From contig JAKAFB010000026.1 in NCBI GenBank assembly GCA_021818105.1, positions 1-41,298 on the forward strand: a stretch of DNA of 41,298 bases, read 5' to 3'. How positions within the stretch are numbered: position 1 is the stretch's first letter; every line of letters starts with the position of its first letter. Below are positions 1-6,993 of the stretch, piece by piece. Source of the stretch: Acidobacteriota bacterium (lineage in GTDB: Bacteria; Acidobacteriota; Terriglobia; Terriglobales; Acidobacteriaceae). The notes beneath the pieces were generated by a model. The model saw nothing but the letters and a program-made list of their open reading frames with translations. It did no database searches and was not told the DNA's origin. The position numbers and the translations under genes were made by a program.

Positions 1-327
1 GTGGTCTGCTTCTATATAGGCTACTTCGGAGCGGGCGCGGGATTTCTGATCATCACGCTGCTATCACTCTTTGGCTACCAGGACATTCATGAGATCAATG
101 CGCTCAAGGTGGTTTCCACCACGATGGCCAACGGTATCGCGTTCGTCCTCTTCGTGGTGAACGGACAGGTGGTGTGGCGCTACTGTCTGCTGGCCATGGC
201 CACCTGTGCCATCGGCGGCTACACCTCGGCGAGTCTTGCGCGCCGAATCCCTCAGCCGGTGCTGCGCGGTTTTGTGGTCTTCATCGGTCTCTTCATGGCC
301 GCATGGTTCTTCTACAAGAATCCCTGA
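1..327 (+). CDS. TauE/SafE-family (TSUP) membrane exporter, C-terminal part
   Basis: This is the last 108 residues of a multi-spanning membrane protein; the true start lies left of the window, and the GTG at base 1 is probably an internal Val codon. The visible part opens with a hydrophobic helix containing GAGAGF, then an ALKVVSTTMAN stretch, then three more hydrophobic segments, ending in a short FFYKNP tail. This matches the second half of the TSUP (DUF81, TauE/SafE) family, whose members are proposed exporters of sulfite, sulfoacetate or other organosulfonates. The family is inferred from its overall pattern and substrate cannot be told. Its position just upstream of a sulfur-metabolism operon makes sulfite or another oxidised sulfur anion a reasonable guess, but the gap to that operon is about 2 kb with other genes between. 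Confidence 0.75.
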   Translation: MVCFYIGYFGAGAGFLIITLLSLFGYQDIHEINALKVVSTTMANGIAFVLFVVNGQVVWRYCLLAMATCAIGGYTSASLARRIPQPVLRGFVVFIGLFMAAWFFYKNP

Positions 328-395
328 GTTCCGGATGCCAATGTGCCTCCCGTCAACCCGCGCATCCGAGCCTCTGCCTTCGATAAAATAAGGTC

Positions 396-851
396 ATGAG
401 CCACGAAGGCATCCGTTACATGACGAAGGAAGAGCAGGAGCGCGCATCTGCAGAAGATCGGCCGCTGCCGCGCATCGCCATCACTCCGCAAAAGGTGAGG
501 GTGCTGCTGACCGAGGGCAAGGGGCTGGAGATTGATTGGGTCGATGGCCACCGCAGCGCGTGGAGCTTCACCTGGCTTCGCGATGCCTGCCCATGTGCCA
601 CCTGCGTGGAAGAACGCAAGAACGAGGGCCGCAAACCCGGTCAGCCCCGGCCGAAATCCGCTGAACTGCTGCCCATGTACAAGCCGCCGGCTAAGCCTGC
701 CAGTGCGCAGGCTGTTGGGCGCTATGCACTGCAGTTCAACTGGCTCGATGGCCACTCGGCCGGTGTGTACTCGTGGGAGTATCTGCGCCGCAACTGCCAG
801 TGCCAGGAGTGCACCTTCGCTGCTTCCGATACAGAAGGCGCGCCCAACTAG
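396..851 (+). CDS. DUF971 (GBBH-like N-terminal domain) protein
   Basis: A 151-aa soluble protein with two related half-domains. The first (about residues 30-70) has the WVDGHRSAWSFTWLRDACPCATC pattern in split form: a D-G-H turn followed by C65, C67 and C70. The second (about 110-140) repeats it with D-G-H at about 118-120 and C134, C136 and C139. This pattern is typical of DUF971, the N-terminal domain of gamma-butyrobetaine hydroxylases that also occurs alone in bacteria, where it binds zinc or is linked to Fe-S assembly; its biochemical role as a stand-alone protein is not settled. The ATG at 396 follows AAGG at about 6 nt. It ends 35 nt before the convergent hypothetical gene. A stand-alone DUF971 near Fe-S-rich Qmo genes would fit a role in Fe-S handling, but this is inference. 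Confidence 0.8.
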   Translation: MSHEGIRYMTKEEQERASAEDRPLPRIAITPQKVRVLLTEGKGLEIDWVDGHRSAWSFTWLRDACPCATCVEERKNEGRKPGQPRPKSAELLPMYKPPAKPASAQAVGRYALQFNWLDGHSAGVYSWEYLRRNCQCQECTFAASDTEGAPN

Positions 852-885
852 CGCCACATCGGGCGCTCATTTCACCGCAGGGAAC

Positions 886-1341
886 TCAGTGTCCGCTGGC
901 CAGTTCCCAGGGACGCGCCGGTTCGGGCTTTGCGGCTTCGCGGCCCTTCAGCCGGTCGTACTGGTACAGGTCGCTGGTCGTGCCGAGCGACTCGTTGTAC
1001 AGGCATGCGTCGCCGATCAGCTGCTTTAGCTCTTCGGAAAACGTGTGGATTGCATGAAGTTGGGCTGCAGTCGCTGGCAGCTCAAACTGGCTGGTGTGTA
1101 TGAATTTCTGATAGCCGCGATCCAGCAGTCGCGCCACCTCGCCGCGTACCAGCGCCCCAGGATGCACAGCATAGGCCACTGGCCTTTCGGTCTGTCGCGA
1201 GGGGACGAGAACCGCTGCGGCGCCGTGTTTGCTCACCAGCATGCCACCCGGCACACCGGCAAACGGAGCAACATTAAAAGAGTGAGCGCGCAAAATATCC
1301 AGCGTCTGCTCAAAGCTCGGTACGTGAGGCTTCTTGGCCAT
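886..1341 (-). CDS. conserved hypothetical protein, 151 aa
   Basis: I do not recognise a named family. The protein starts MAKKPHVPSF with an AGGAAAG ribosome-binding site about 6 nt upstream, which is why I chose 1341 over longer starts that would run into the divergent JAMM gene. It has no signal peptide or membrane segment. The middle (about residues 27-70) looks like a small alpha/beta fold with repeated G-x-P and AAAVLVPSR segments; the C-terminal third is helical and ends in a Pro/Glu-rich tail. A single Cys is visible in the IGDACLYNES segment. It is convergent with the DUF971 gene and divergent from the JAMM peptidase, with 105 bp of shared upstream DNA. Codon use resembles its neighbours. 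Confidence 0.65.
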   Translation of the reverse strand: MAKKPHVPSFEQTLDILRAHSFNVAPFAGVPGGMLVSKHGAAAVLVPSRQTERPVAYAVHPGALVRGEVARLLDRGYQKFIHTSQFELPATAAQLHAIHTFSEELKQLIGDACLYNESLGTTSDLYQYDRLKGREAAKPEPARPWELASGH

Positions 1342-1446
1342 GGTCGCTTTCCTGTCTGCGAAAATGGAGTGAGAGCGGAACAATCCGGCCCACTCTCCAC
1401 TGTCGCACATGGGGAGCAGGGACCGCAATGCGTCCGCAGGCGCAGC

Positions 1447-1953
1447 ATGGACACCACCAATCCACAAACTATGCCTCAAGCCACACTGCTCCTGCCCCGG
1501 ATTGCGTATGACGCGCTGCGTGCACACGCCGAAGAGGCGTATCCGGACGAGTGCTGCGGTGTGCTGCTGGGCCATGCGGTCCCCGGCGGGTGGCGCGTGA
1601 ACGAGGCCGTCCGCGCCGCTAATGAGCGCACGGACACACCGAGCAACCGCTACAGCATCGCTCCGGCGGAGTTGGTGATGATTGTGATTGCAGCACGCCG
1701 GCGAGGATTGCAGATTGCCGGCTTTTACCACTCCCACCCCGATCAGCCGGCCCACTGGTCGCGCACTGACCTTGAGGAAGCGCACTGGATCGGCTGCTCC
1801 TATGTGATCACTGAGGTGGCGCAGGGCAGGGCTGCGGCGACGTGTGCGTTCCTCCTTGAGGGAACTACGGAGGAGGACAAGCAATTCACGCCGCAGGTTA
1901 TTCATCTACAGGATGACTCTGGGCCATACGCGCCAGGTAAAGCAAGTCGCTAG
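1447..1953 (+). CDS. JAMM/MPN-family metallopeptidase (Mov34/Mec-like)
   Basis: A 168-aa protein with a complete JAMM zinc-peptidase signature: E35 in DECCGVLLG, H95-S-H97-P, S105 and D108 (H-x-H-x10-D). Bacterial JAMM proteins of this size cleave small ubiquitin-like sulfur carriers or their adducts; Mec of Mycobacterium, which frees cysteine from CysO, is the known example. The start MDTTNPQ at 1447 was chosen because translation upstream of it overlaps the divergent hypothetical gene and looks non-coding. A MoeB/ThiF-rhodanese E1-like enzyme is encoded at 11612-12790, so the two could act on the same carrier. No ThiS/MoaD/CysO-like small protein is visible in the window, so the substrate is unknown. 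Confidence 0.85.
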   Translation: MDTTNPQTMPQATLLLPRIAYDALRAHAEEAYPDECCGVLLGHAVPGGWRVNEAVRAANERTDTPSNRYSIAPAELVMIVIAARRRGLQIAGFYHSHPDQPAHWSRTDLEEAHWIGCSYVITEVAQGRAAATCAFLLEGTTEEDKQFTPQVIHLQDDSGPYAPGKASR

Positions 1954-2037
1954 TGAATCGCTGGATCGTGCGGGCGTCAAGCAGTCACAGAAGCCCCTGA
2001 ACCCCCCTGCCAGGGCCCCTTTGCAAGAGCCAAACGC

Positions 2038-2055
2038 CATGCGCACTAGCGCATG
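2038..2055. promoter_or_regulatory. perfect 7-4-7 inverted repeat
   Basis: CATGCGC (2038-2044) and GCGCATG (2049-2055) flank ACTA. It lies 85 nt after the JAMM gene stop. It could be a weak hairpin at the transcript end or an operator; there is no U-tract to decide. Confidence 0.4.
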
Positions 2056-2096
2056 CCCCCTGCACTATCCTCATCATCTCTATTGCTAAGTGTAAT

Positions 2097-2118
2097 ATGC
2101 ACCCTATCTTGGGTGCAT
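2097..2118. promoter_or_regulatory. perfect 8-6-8 inverted repeat, operator-like
   Basis: ATGCACCC (2097-2104) and GGGTGCAT (2111-2118) flank an AT-rich TATCTT spacer. The site lies about 200 nt before the inferred arsR1 start site and has no T-tract, so a protein-binding site is more likely than a terminator. The binding protein is unknown. Confidence 0.4.
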
Positions 2119-2161
2119 TGTAAGCCGAACGGGACGTCGATTTGGCGAATCCGGGCTATAT

Positions 2162-2199
2162 GGGTGTACACTACACCTTGTACGGTGTAGGTTACACCC
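2162..2199. promoter_or_regulatory. tandem PadR-like operator, two GGTGT-N5-ACACC sites
   Basis: Two copies of GGTGT-N5-ACACC occur at 2163-2177 and 2184-2198, 21 bp apart, about two helical turns. Together they form a near-perfect 16-6-16 dyad (14 of 16 paired). The same motif occurs once more at 9668-9682, over the start site of the nifX-like promoter next to the padR gene, so PadR is the likely ligand. Assignment rests on motif identity only. Confidence 0.55.
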
Positions 2200-2262
2200 T
2201 CTGTCGTTCGCTTCCCTGCGCGGCCCGCCTTCTCATGCAATAAATCCGCATAAAGATACGCT

Positions 2263-2286
2263 GATCCGTGACAGCTGTCACGGATC
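2263..2286. promoter_or_regulatory. 24-bp perfect palindrome, CRP/FNR-like activator site
   Basis: The palindrome runs outward from GTGA-CAGCTG-TCAC (core 2268-2281) and is perfect over 24 bases, flanked by GATCC and GGATC arms. GTGA-N6-TCAC has the half-site and spacing of CRP/FNR-superfamily targets. Its centre (2274.5) is 41.5 bp before a start site placed 7 nt after the TATAGT hexamer at 2304-2309, the class II activator position. A matching site lies at 19275-19288 before arsR2. No CRP/FNR gene is in the window. Confidence 0.6.
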
Positions 2287-2303
2287 GCTCATTGATGCTC
2301 GCA

Positions 2304-2309
2304 TATAGT
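2304..2309 (+). promoter_or_regulatory. -10-like hexamer TATAGT of the arsR1 operon promoter
   Basis: TATAGT lies 29.5 bp downstream of the centre of the CRP/FNR-like palindrome. No good -35 is present, as expected of a class II activator-dependent promoter. The equivalent position before arsR2 holds TACACT. The inferred start site is near 2316. Confidence 0.45.
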
Positions 2310-2318
2310 CATCTTGTG

Positions 2319-2336
2319 TTTGCGAGATTACGCAAA
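2319..2336. promoter_or_regulatory. probable ArsR operator, TTTGCG-N6-CGCAAA
   Basis: A perfect 6-6-6 inverted repeat lies just after the inferred start site and 25 nt before the arsR1 ATG. TTGCG-N6-CGCAA recurs at 19221-19236, 30 nt before arsR2, and in both cases its centre is exactly 53 bp from the CRP/FNR-like site. Position and sharing by two paralogous ArsR genes make it the best candidate for the ArsR (auto)repressor site. Confidence 0.6.
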
Positions 2337-2361
2337 TAAATGAAGACGGCGAGGAGGAGCA

Positions 2362-2730
2362 ATGAGGCAGGCCATGACGGATGGATCATGTGAGATGCTT
2401 GGATCCTTCTTTGCCACCTTTGCGCATGCCACGCGCATGCGTATCTTCTGCGCTTTGCAGAGCGGCCCCAGGACAGTCACCGAGATCGCCGCAGAGGCGG
2501 GCATATCCATCACAAACGCATCGCAGCATCTGCGCCTGATGCGCGACCGGGGTGCGGTCGTTGCTGAGAAGCGCGCGCAGAATGTCTACTATCACCTCGC
2601 CGACCGCCGCTTTGTGGAAGCCGCTGTTCTTATTCGTGAAGTGCTCTTCGAGCGCCTGCTGCTTGAAACAAGGCTGGCCTCAATCCAGCCGCAGCGGCGC
2701 AGGTTTGCCGGCGCTCTTCAAACCGTGTGA
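2362..2730 (+). CDS. ArsR-family winged-helix regulator, paralogue 1 (possible persulfide sensor)
   Basis: A 122-aa winged-helix repressor. The helix-turn-helix lies at about residues 40-68 (TVTEIAAEAGISITNASQHLRLM), the wing at about 70-90 (GAVVAEKRAQNVYYHLAD). The metal-binding ELCVCDL motif of arsenic and cadmium sensors is absent. Only two Cys are present, C10 and C30. C30 sits in RMRIFCAL, matching the first sensing Cys of the persulfide sensors SqrR and BigR (in RxxILC), but their second Cys in the C-terminal helix is missing. It closely resembles arsR2 (18822-19190), including both Cys. The ATG follows a strong GAGGAGG site. As first gene before tusA and the qmo-like genes it probably autoregulates the operon; sulfide or polysulfide as inducer is inferred. 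Confidence 0.88.
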   Translation: MRQAMTDGSCEMLGSFFATFAHATRMRIFCALQSGPRTVTEIAAEAGISITNASQHLRLMRDRGAVVAEKRAQNVYYHLADRRFVEAAVLIREVLFERLLLETRLASIQPQRRRFAGALQTV

Positions 2731-2772
2731 TGCGCGAATCGCCGCGTCACCTTAGCTACAAGGAGATGTTTC

Positions 2773-3024
2773 ATGACCGAGGTACTTGCAGTTCCAACCG
2801 CCGACAAAATCATTGATGCACGAGGCACGGCCTGCCCGGGTCCACTGCTGGAAGCCAAGAAGGGAATTGGTCAGGTAAAGGTGGGACAGGTCATCGAAAT
2901 TAAGTCGAATGACAAAGGCTCGCGCAAGGACATTGCAGCCTGGGCCGGGAAAGTAGGACATGAGTTTCTCGGCGTCCTCGAAGCCGAAGGACACGACCGC
3001 CTGCTGGTACGTCGTAAAAAGTAG
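2773..3024 (+). CDS. tusA: TusA-family sulfur carrier protein
   Basis: An 83-aa TusA/SirA/YedF-fold protein. The sulfur-binding site is complete: IDARGTACPGPLLEAKK, with C21 in the C-P-x-P motif. Family members carry persulfide sulfur on this Cys and pass it between DsrE-type proteins, thiouridylases or, in sulfur oxidisers, Hdr/Dsr systems. The ATG at 2773 follows AAGGAGATG at the usual spacing. It lies 42 nt after arsR1 and about 96 nt before the mvhD-like gene in the same direction. In this setting it is more likely a carrier for dissimilatory or detoxifying sulfur transfer than for tRNA thiolation, but the sequence alone cannot exclude the latter. Confidence 0.9.
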   Translation: MTEVLAVPTADKIIDARGTACPGPLLEAKKGIGQVKVGQVIEIKSNDKGSRKDIAAWAGKVGHEFLGVLEAEGHDRLLVRRKK

Positions 3025-3120
3025 TCGCATTCGACTTTAGAAAAACCAAACGCGTCGGCTCGATGCTGGGTCGACAGGAATTCATCGCTGAAGTCCAGCG
3101 ATGCAGATGTGAGGTGTGGG

Positions 3121-3618
3121 ATGACGGTCCCCTTTGTCCCGAAGATTCTAGTGCTGGCTACGGAGAAATGTGCTTATCCCGGAGCCGATGCCGTCGGCAA
3201 GGCACACCAGGAGTACCCCTCCAACGTGTATATCCTGCGCGTGCCTTCACCGGTTCTCTTCCCCGAGGATTTTTATCTCGGCTGCTACAGCAAGGGAATC
3301 GACGGCGTGCTCATTGCAGCCTGCGGTTCTGACTGCCCGTATCACGGCGCGTATGACCGGCTGGCGGGGCGCATCGACCAGCTCACTTCGCGCATGAGTG
3401 CGGGTGGGCTCGATATTGAGCGTATCCGCCTTACCGCGATTTGCACTGTTTGCATCAAGGCATTCCTCAAGGAAATTGCGCAGATGAGTGACAATCTTCA
3501 GCGGCTAGGCCCGGTAAACCGCACGCTTGCTGAGCAACTTCGCCGCACATCCATCGAGCGCCTGCAAGGCTCCACGCGCTCTTTGCAACCTGCGCCAGCG
3601 CTTCAGGGAGTTCTGTGA
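3121..3618 (+). CDS. MvhD/FrhD-like iron-sulfur subunit
   Basis: A 165-aa protein related to MvhD, the delta subunit that passes electrons to heterodisulfide-reductase HdrA and that forms the C-terminal part of QmoB in sulfate reducers. Visible signatures are CAYPGADAVG near the N-terminus, the YPSNVYILRVP strand, GCYSKGIDGVLIAACGSDCPYHGA and, later, ICTVC. The canonical first motif C-x-W-C is reduced to a single Cys, while the GC...DC pair is kept, so the [2Fe-2S] site may be modified. ATG 3121 is preceded by GAGG at about 8 nt; a GTG 12 nt upstream is the alternative. Its TGA overlaps the next gene's ATG by one base (TGATG), indicating translational coupling to the qmoA-like gene. Confidence 0.82.
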   Translation: MTVPFVPKILVLATEKCAYPGADAVGKAHQEYPSNVYILRVPSPVLFPEDFYLGCYSKGIDGVLIAACGSDCPYHGAYDRLAGRIDQLTSRMSAGGLDIERIRLTAICTVCIKAFLKEIAQMSDNLQRLGPVNRTLAEQLRRTSIERLQGSTRSLQPAPALQGVL

Positions 3619-4931
3619 TGAATACACACGTCAACTCCGATTTCACGCCAGATGCGCTGGTGATTGGTGCGGGAATCGCTGGGCTGCAGTCGGCGCTCGA
3701 CCTTGCCGATCAGGGGCTTCAGGTACTGCTGGTTGAGCGCCAGCCCAGTATTGGCGGCCACATGATTGCCCTCAGCAAGGTGTATCCCACATTGGACTGT
3801 GCAAGCTGCATCACCACGCCCAAGATGTCTGCGGCCGCACACCATCCCAACATTACGATCCTCACCAACACAGAGGTTGAGGGCATTGAAACGCGTGACG
3901 AAGTGCATCATGTGCGCCTGCTGCAAAAGCCTACGTACGTGAACTTTGACAAGTGCATCGGCTGCCGCCTGTGCGAGTACGCCTGTGACACGGAGTATCC
4001 CGATCCCTTTGAAGAGGGACTCGGCTCCGTGAAGGCCATCGCTGTGCCCTTCACCAACGCCATTCCGCAAAAGGCTGTGCTGAATGCAGAGGTCTGCGGA
4101 ACGTGCGGTAGCTGCGCGCGCGTATGTCCCACTGGAGCTATCGAGTATGACCAGCAACCTCGAAGGCTCATGATTCGAACCGACGCGGTGATCGTTGCCT
4201 CCGGCTTCAACCTGAATGCCTTGACAGTGAAGCCGCAATATAATGCACAACGGAGTCGCAACATCATCTCGCCGCTCATGCTGGAGCGGTTGCTGGCTCC
4301 GCATGGTCCCTACGGCCGCGTTCTGCGTCCGTCTGACGGCAAGATGCCCTCCTCCATTGCCTTTGTACAGTGCGCTGGGTCGCGCGATGAATCCATCGGC
4401 GTGTCCTATTGTTCGCGCGTCTGCTGCATGTATGCGATCAAGCAGGCCATGCTGCTCTCCGGCGCGCTGCCTCTGGCAGACATCACGATCTACTACATGG
4501 ATATTCGCGCCTTCGGCAAGGGGTACGAGCAGTTCTATCAGAACGCCAAGGCGATGGGCATCAACTTCGTCCGCGGCAAGGTGGCACGGATCAACCCTGT
4601 GGAGGACGGTGACCTCTCGCTGCACGTGGAAACCACGGAGGATGCGGAGAACCCCTTGCAGGAACGTCGACACGATCTCGTAGTCCTTGCGCAGGGCATG
4701 ATCCCCGGCTGGCAGCCGTCTGCTACTACGCCGGTCACCTGCTCCGCGAACGGTTTTGTAGCGGCGCCAACGTTGACTGCACCCACGGCAACCACCGCGC
4801 CAGGCATATTTGTGGCAGGGACGGCAGCAGGTCCCAAGGACATTGTGGACACAATTGCCGAAGCGGGCGCAGCAGCCATGCAGGCCAGTCAATATCTTTA
4901 CCAAAAACGTTCCGCGATCCTCGTCGGCTGA
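3618..4931 (+). CDS. QmoA-like / HdrA-like FAD and iron-sulfur protein
   Basis: A 437-aa flavoprotein. The N-terminal Rossmann motif GAGIAG is at residues 17-22. The HdrA/Qmo signature CASCITTPKM follows (C61, C64), then two inserted ferredoxin clusters: C113/C116/C119/C123 and C160/C163/C166/C170. The C-terminal half has the HdrA motifs FVQCAGSRD, YCSRVCCMYAIKQA and YMDIRAFGKGYEQFY, and ends with GIFVAGTAAGPKDIVDT, the second FAD-binding segment. Length and layout match QmoA better than full HdrA. Qmo complexes exchange electrons between quinone and soluble partners such as AprAB in sulfate reducers. ATG 3618 was chosen for the GGGAG at about 7 nt; a GTG at 3615 is possible. No aprAB is present here, so the redox partner is unknown. 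Confidence 0.88.
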   Translation: MNTHVNSDFTPDALVIGAGIAGLQSALDLADQGLQVLLVERQPSIGGHMIALSKVYPTLDCASCITTPKMSAAAHHPNITILTNTEVEGIETRDEVHHVRLLQKPTYVNFDKCIGCRLCEYACDTEYPDPFEEGLGSVKAIAVPFTNAIPQKAVLNAEVCGTCGSCARVCPTGAIEYDQQPRRLMIRTDAVIVASGFNLNALTVKPQYNAQRSRNIISPLMLERLLAPHGPYGRVLRPSDGKMPSSIAFVQCAGSRDESIGVSYCSRVCCMYAIKQAMLLSGALPLADITIYYMDIRAFGKGYEQFYQNAKAMGINFVRGKVARINPVEDGDLSLHVETTEDAENPLQERRHDLVVLAQGMIPGWQPSATTPVTCSANGFVAAPTLTAPTATTAPGIFVAGTAAGPKDIVDTIAEAGAAAMQASQYLYQKRSAILVG

Positions 4932-4967
4932 GGCGCGCATGCAGGTAGGAACACGAAGAGAGATGCA

Positions 4968-6959
4968 ATGAGTACCAACGACAAGCTCAATAGCCAAGAA
5001 CACAGCCAGGAAGATGAGTTCCCTTGCGAAGAGCGGGGATGTGATGAAGAGGCGCGCACATGGCAAAAGGCTGCGCATGCGCAGCTGCGTGGGAACCCAA
5101 CCGAAGAAGCCGGTGCAGGGGCCCCGTTGCGCATCGGCATCTACATCTGCCGTTGCGGAGGCAATATCTCTGACGTGGTGGATGTGGAGCGCGTGGCGGA
5201 AACCGTGCGCCTTATTCCGGGCGTTACCACGGCAAAGGTGCACACCTTTGTCTGCTCTGACCCCGGCCAGCACATGATCAGCAACGACATTCTGCAGGAA
5301 AATCTTGATCGGGTTGTCGTGGCCTCCTGCACACCCTTCCTGCACGAGCAGACATTTCGCGGTGCGGTGGCTCGCGGCGGCATGAATCCCTATCTCTACG
5401 AACACGTCAATATTCGTGAGCAGGCGTCGTGGGCGCACAAGCACGATCCCGAGGGCGCGACGGCCAAGGCGATTCGCATGATTGCCGGTGCGGTGGGCAA
5501 GCTGCGCTTTGCGCAACCTCTGGAACAAATCAAGTTGCCCAACCATCGTCGCGCGCTGGTGATTGGCGGCGGTATCGCGGGGATGAAGGCTGCGGCTGAT
5601 CTCGCAGCGCGCGGCATCAAGGTCATGCTTGTGGAGACCGCACAGAAGCTGGGCGGCAAGCTAAACCAATGGGGAAGAGTCTATCCCAGCGAGCGCCCTG
5701 CGGCAGTGCTGGTTGCGGAGTTGGCTGAGCGCATCCAGCAGGATCCGAATGTCGAGGTATTACTGGGCGCAAATGTGACAGAGGTGAGCGGCTTCATTGG
5801 GAACTTCAAGGTTGCAATTGAGCTGCAAGGTTCCTCAACAAGCACGCCGTCACGAAAGGACGCCACCGTTGGCGCCATCATCATGGCCACGGGTTTTCGG
5901 CCGTATGTCCCGCGCGACGGTGAGTTCCTCTATCGCGCTGAGCCGTGCGTGCTCACCATGCCGGAATTCATCCGGTTCTTTCAAGGCTTGAGCGGCGGAG
6001 CGAAACAAATCATCTTCAACAACAGAAGCATCCGCAGAATTGCCTTCCTGCATTGTGTGGGTAGCCGCCAGCTGGATGGCGTGCATGAACCCGGTGCAGA
6101 CGGTCGCCTGAATACCTACTGCTCGCGCACATGCTGCACCACCATTCTGCAGCAGGCGCTTGCAGTGCGCGAGCGCTTCCCAGGTGTGGAGGTTCTGGAT
6201 TTCCATCAGGACATCCGCACGTATGGCAGTGGCGAGGAGAACTACTACATCGAGGCGAGCAAGGCCGGCGTTCTCTTCTTTCGCTATGACGGCTCGGAAC
6301 CGCCAACAGTGCAACCTACATCTTCCTCCAGGATTAAAGAAGGTGCATTGACCGTCGCTGTCAAGGATGTTCTTACTTGGGGTCAGGAACTGGAAGTTCC
6401 GGTGGACATGGTGGTGCTGGGGACCGGCATGGTCGCCGGGCAGATTGGCGACCTGATTGACCAAATCAAGCTGGCTACCGGCGAGGACGGATTCCTCCAG
6501 GAGGTGCATCCCAAGCTGCGTCCTGTTGAGGTTGCGGTGAACGGAGTATTGCTGGCCGGCACAGCGCAGGGGCCCATGAACATTGCCGAGACACTTGCAG
6601 CTGCCGGAGCAGCAGCGGCGAAGGCAGCTTCGATGTTCGCAAGGGAAGATGTGGAACTGAACCCGTATGTGGCGCAGGTGGACCCCACCCGGTGTTGCGG
6701 AGAAGCGGAGTGCGTGACGCAGTGCTCGTACGAGGGAGCACTCAAGATCGTGGAAATGCAGCTTGACGACGAAGTCATCAGACGCGCTGAAGTCAACGCA
6801 GGCCTGTGCGTAGGCTGTGGGGCGTGTGTGGCAGTGTGCCCGCATCGCGCGATTGACCTCAACGGCTGGCGGCTCGATCAATATGAAGCGATGGTCGATG
6901 GCATTGCAGCGGACCTGCCGTCCACGGCGTGTGCTTCGGAACTGGTGAACATCCATTAA
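4968..6959 (+). CDS. QmoB-like / HdrA-like FAD and iron-sulfur protein lacking the MvhD domain
   Basis: A 663-aa HdrA-type protein. After an unusual polar, acidic leader (residues 1-50, with C20 and C25) comes the HdrA N-terminal domain, IGIYICRCGGNI (C61, C63), with C96 and C121 in VASCTPF. The FAD motif GGGIAG is at 200-205, followed by FLHCVGSR, TYCSRTCCTTILQQA and FHQDIRTYGSGEENYY. GVLLAGTAQGPMNIAET is the second FAD segment. Two C-terminal clusters end it: C576/C577/C582/C586 (CCGEAECVTQC) and C614/C617/C620/C624. Sulfate-reducer QmoB carries an MvhD domain after this point; here the protein stops and MvhD is separate upstream. It lies 36 nt after the qmoA-like gene. Role: electron transfer or flavin-based bifurcation in the Qmo-like complex, inferred. 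Confidence 0.88.
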   Translation: MSTNDKLNSQEHSQEDEFPCEERGCDEEARTWQKAAHAQLRGNPTEEAGAGAPLRIGIYICRCGGNISDVVDVERVAETVRLIPGVTTAKVHTFVCSDPGQHMISNDILQENLDRVVVASCTPFLHEQTFRGAVARGGMNPYLYEHVNIREQASWAHKHDPEGATAKAIRMIAGAVGKLRFAQPLEQIKLPNHRRALVIGGGIAGMKAAADLAARGIKVMLVETAQKLGGKLNQWGRVYPSERPAAVLVAELAERIQQDPNVEVLLGANVTEVSGFIGNFKVAIELQGSSTSTPSRKDATVGAIIMATGFRPYVPRDGEFLYRAEPCVLTMPEFIRFFQGLSGGAKQIIFNNRSIRRIAFLHCVGSRQLDGVHEPGADGRLNTYCSRTCCTTILQQALAVRERFPGVEVLDFHQDIRTYGSGEENYYIEASKAGVLFFRYDGSEPPTVQPTSSSRIKEGALTVAVKDVLTWGQELEVPVDMVVLGTGMVAGQIGDLIDQIKLATGEDGFLQEVHPKLRPVEVAVNGVLLAGTAQGPMNIAETLAAAGAAAAKAASMFAREDVELNPYVAQVDPTRCCGEAECVTQCSYEGALKIVEMQLDDEVIRRAEVNAGLCVGCGACVAVCPHRAIDLNGWRLDQYEAMVDGIAADLPSTACASELVNIH

Positions 6960-6993
6960 CATCGGCCCGGCAGGGCCACTTAGGAAACGCCTC

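Larger units (their letters stand above)
1954..2361. promoter_or_regulatory. 408-bp palindrome-rich regulatory region upstream of arsR1-tusA-qmo operon
   Basis: No convincing gene lies here. The stretch carries five separate inverted repeats in its last 300 bases: 2038-2055, 2097-2118, 2162-2199, 2263-2286 and 2319-2336. The three closest to arsR1 resemble regulator sites found elsewhere in the window and are listed separately. The density of symmetric sites indicates complex control of the downstream operon. Confidence 0.7.

Noticed and set aside
2362..2730. Arsenic- or metal-sensing ArsR
   Set aside because: The ELCVCDL metal-binding helix is absent and no ars genes lie nearby; sulfur genes follow.
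3603..5546. 647-codon open frame on the minus strand opposite the qmoA- and qmoB-like genes
   Set aside because: It is a shadow of high-G+C coding on the plus strand. The protein is rich in His, Arg, Cys and Ala with no motif, and the plus-strand genes have clear family signatures.
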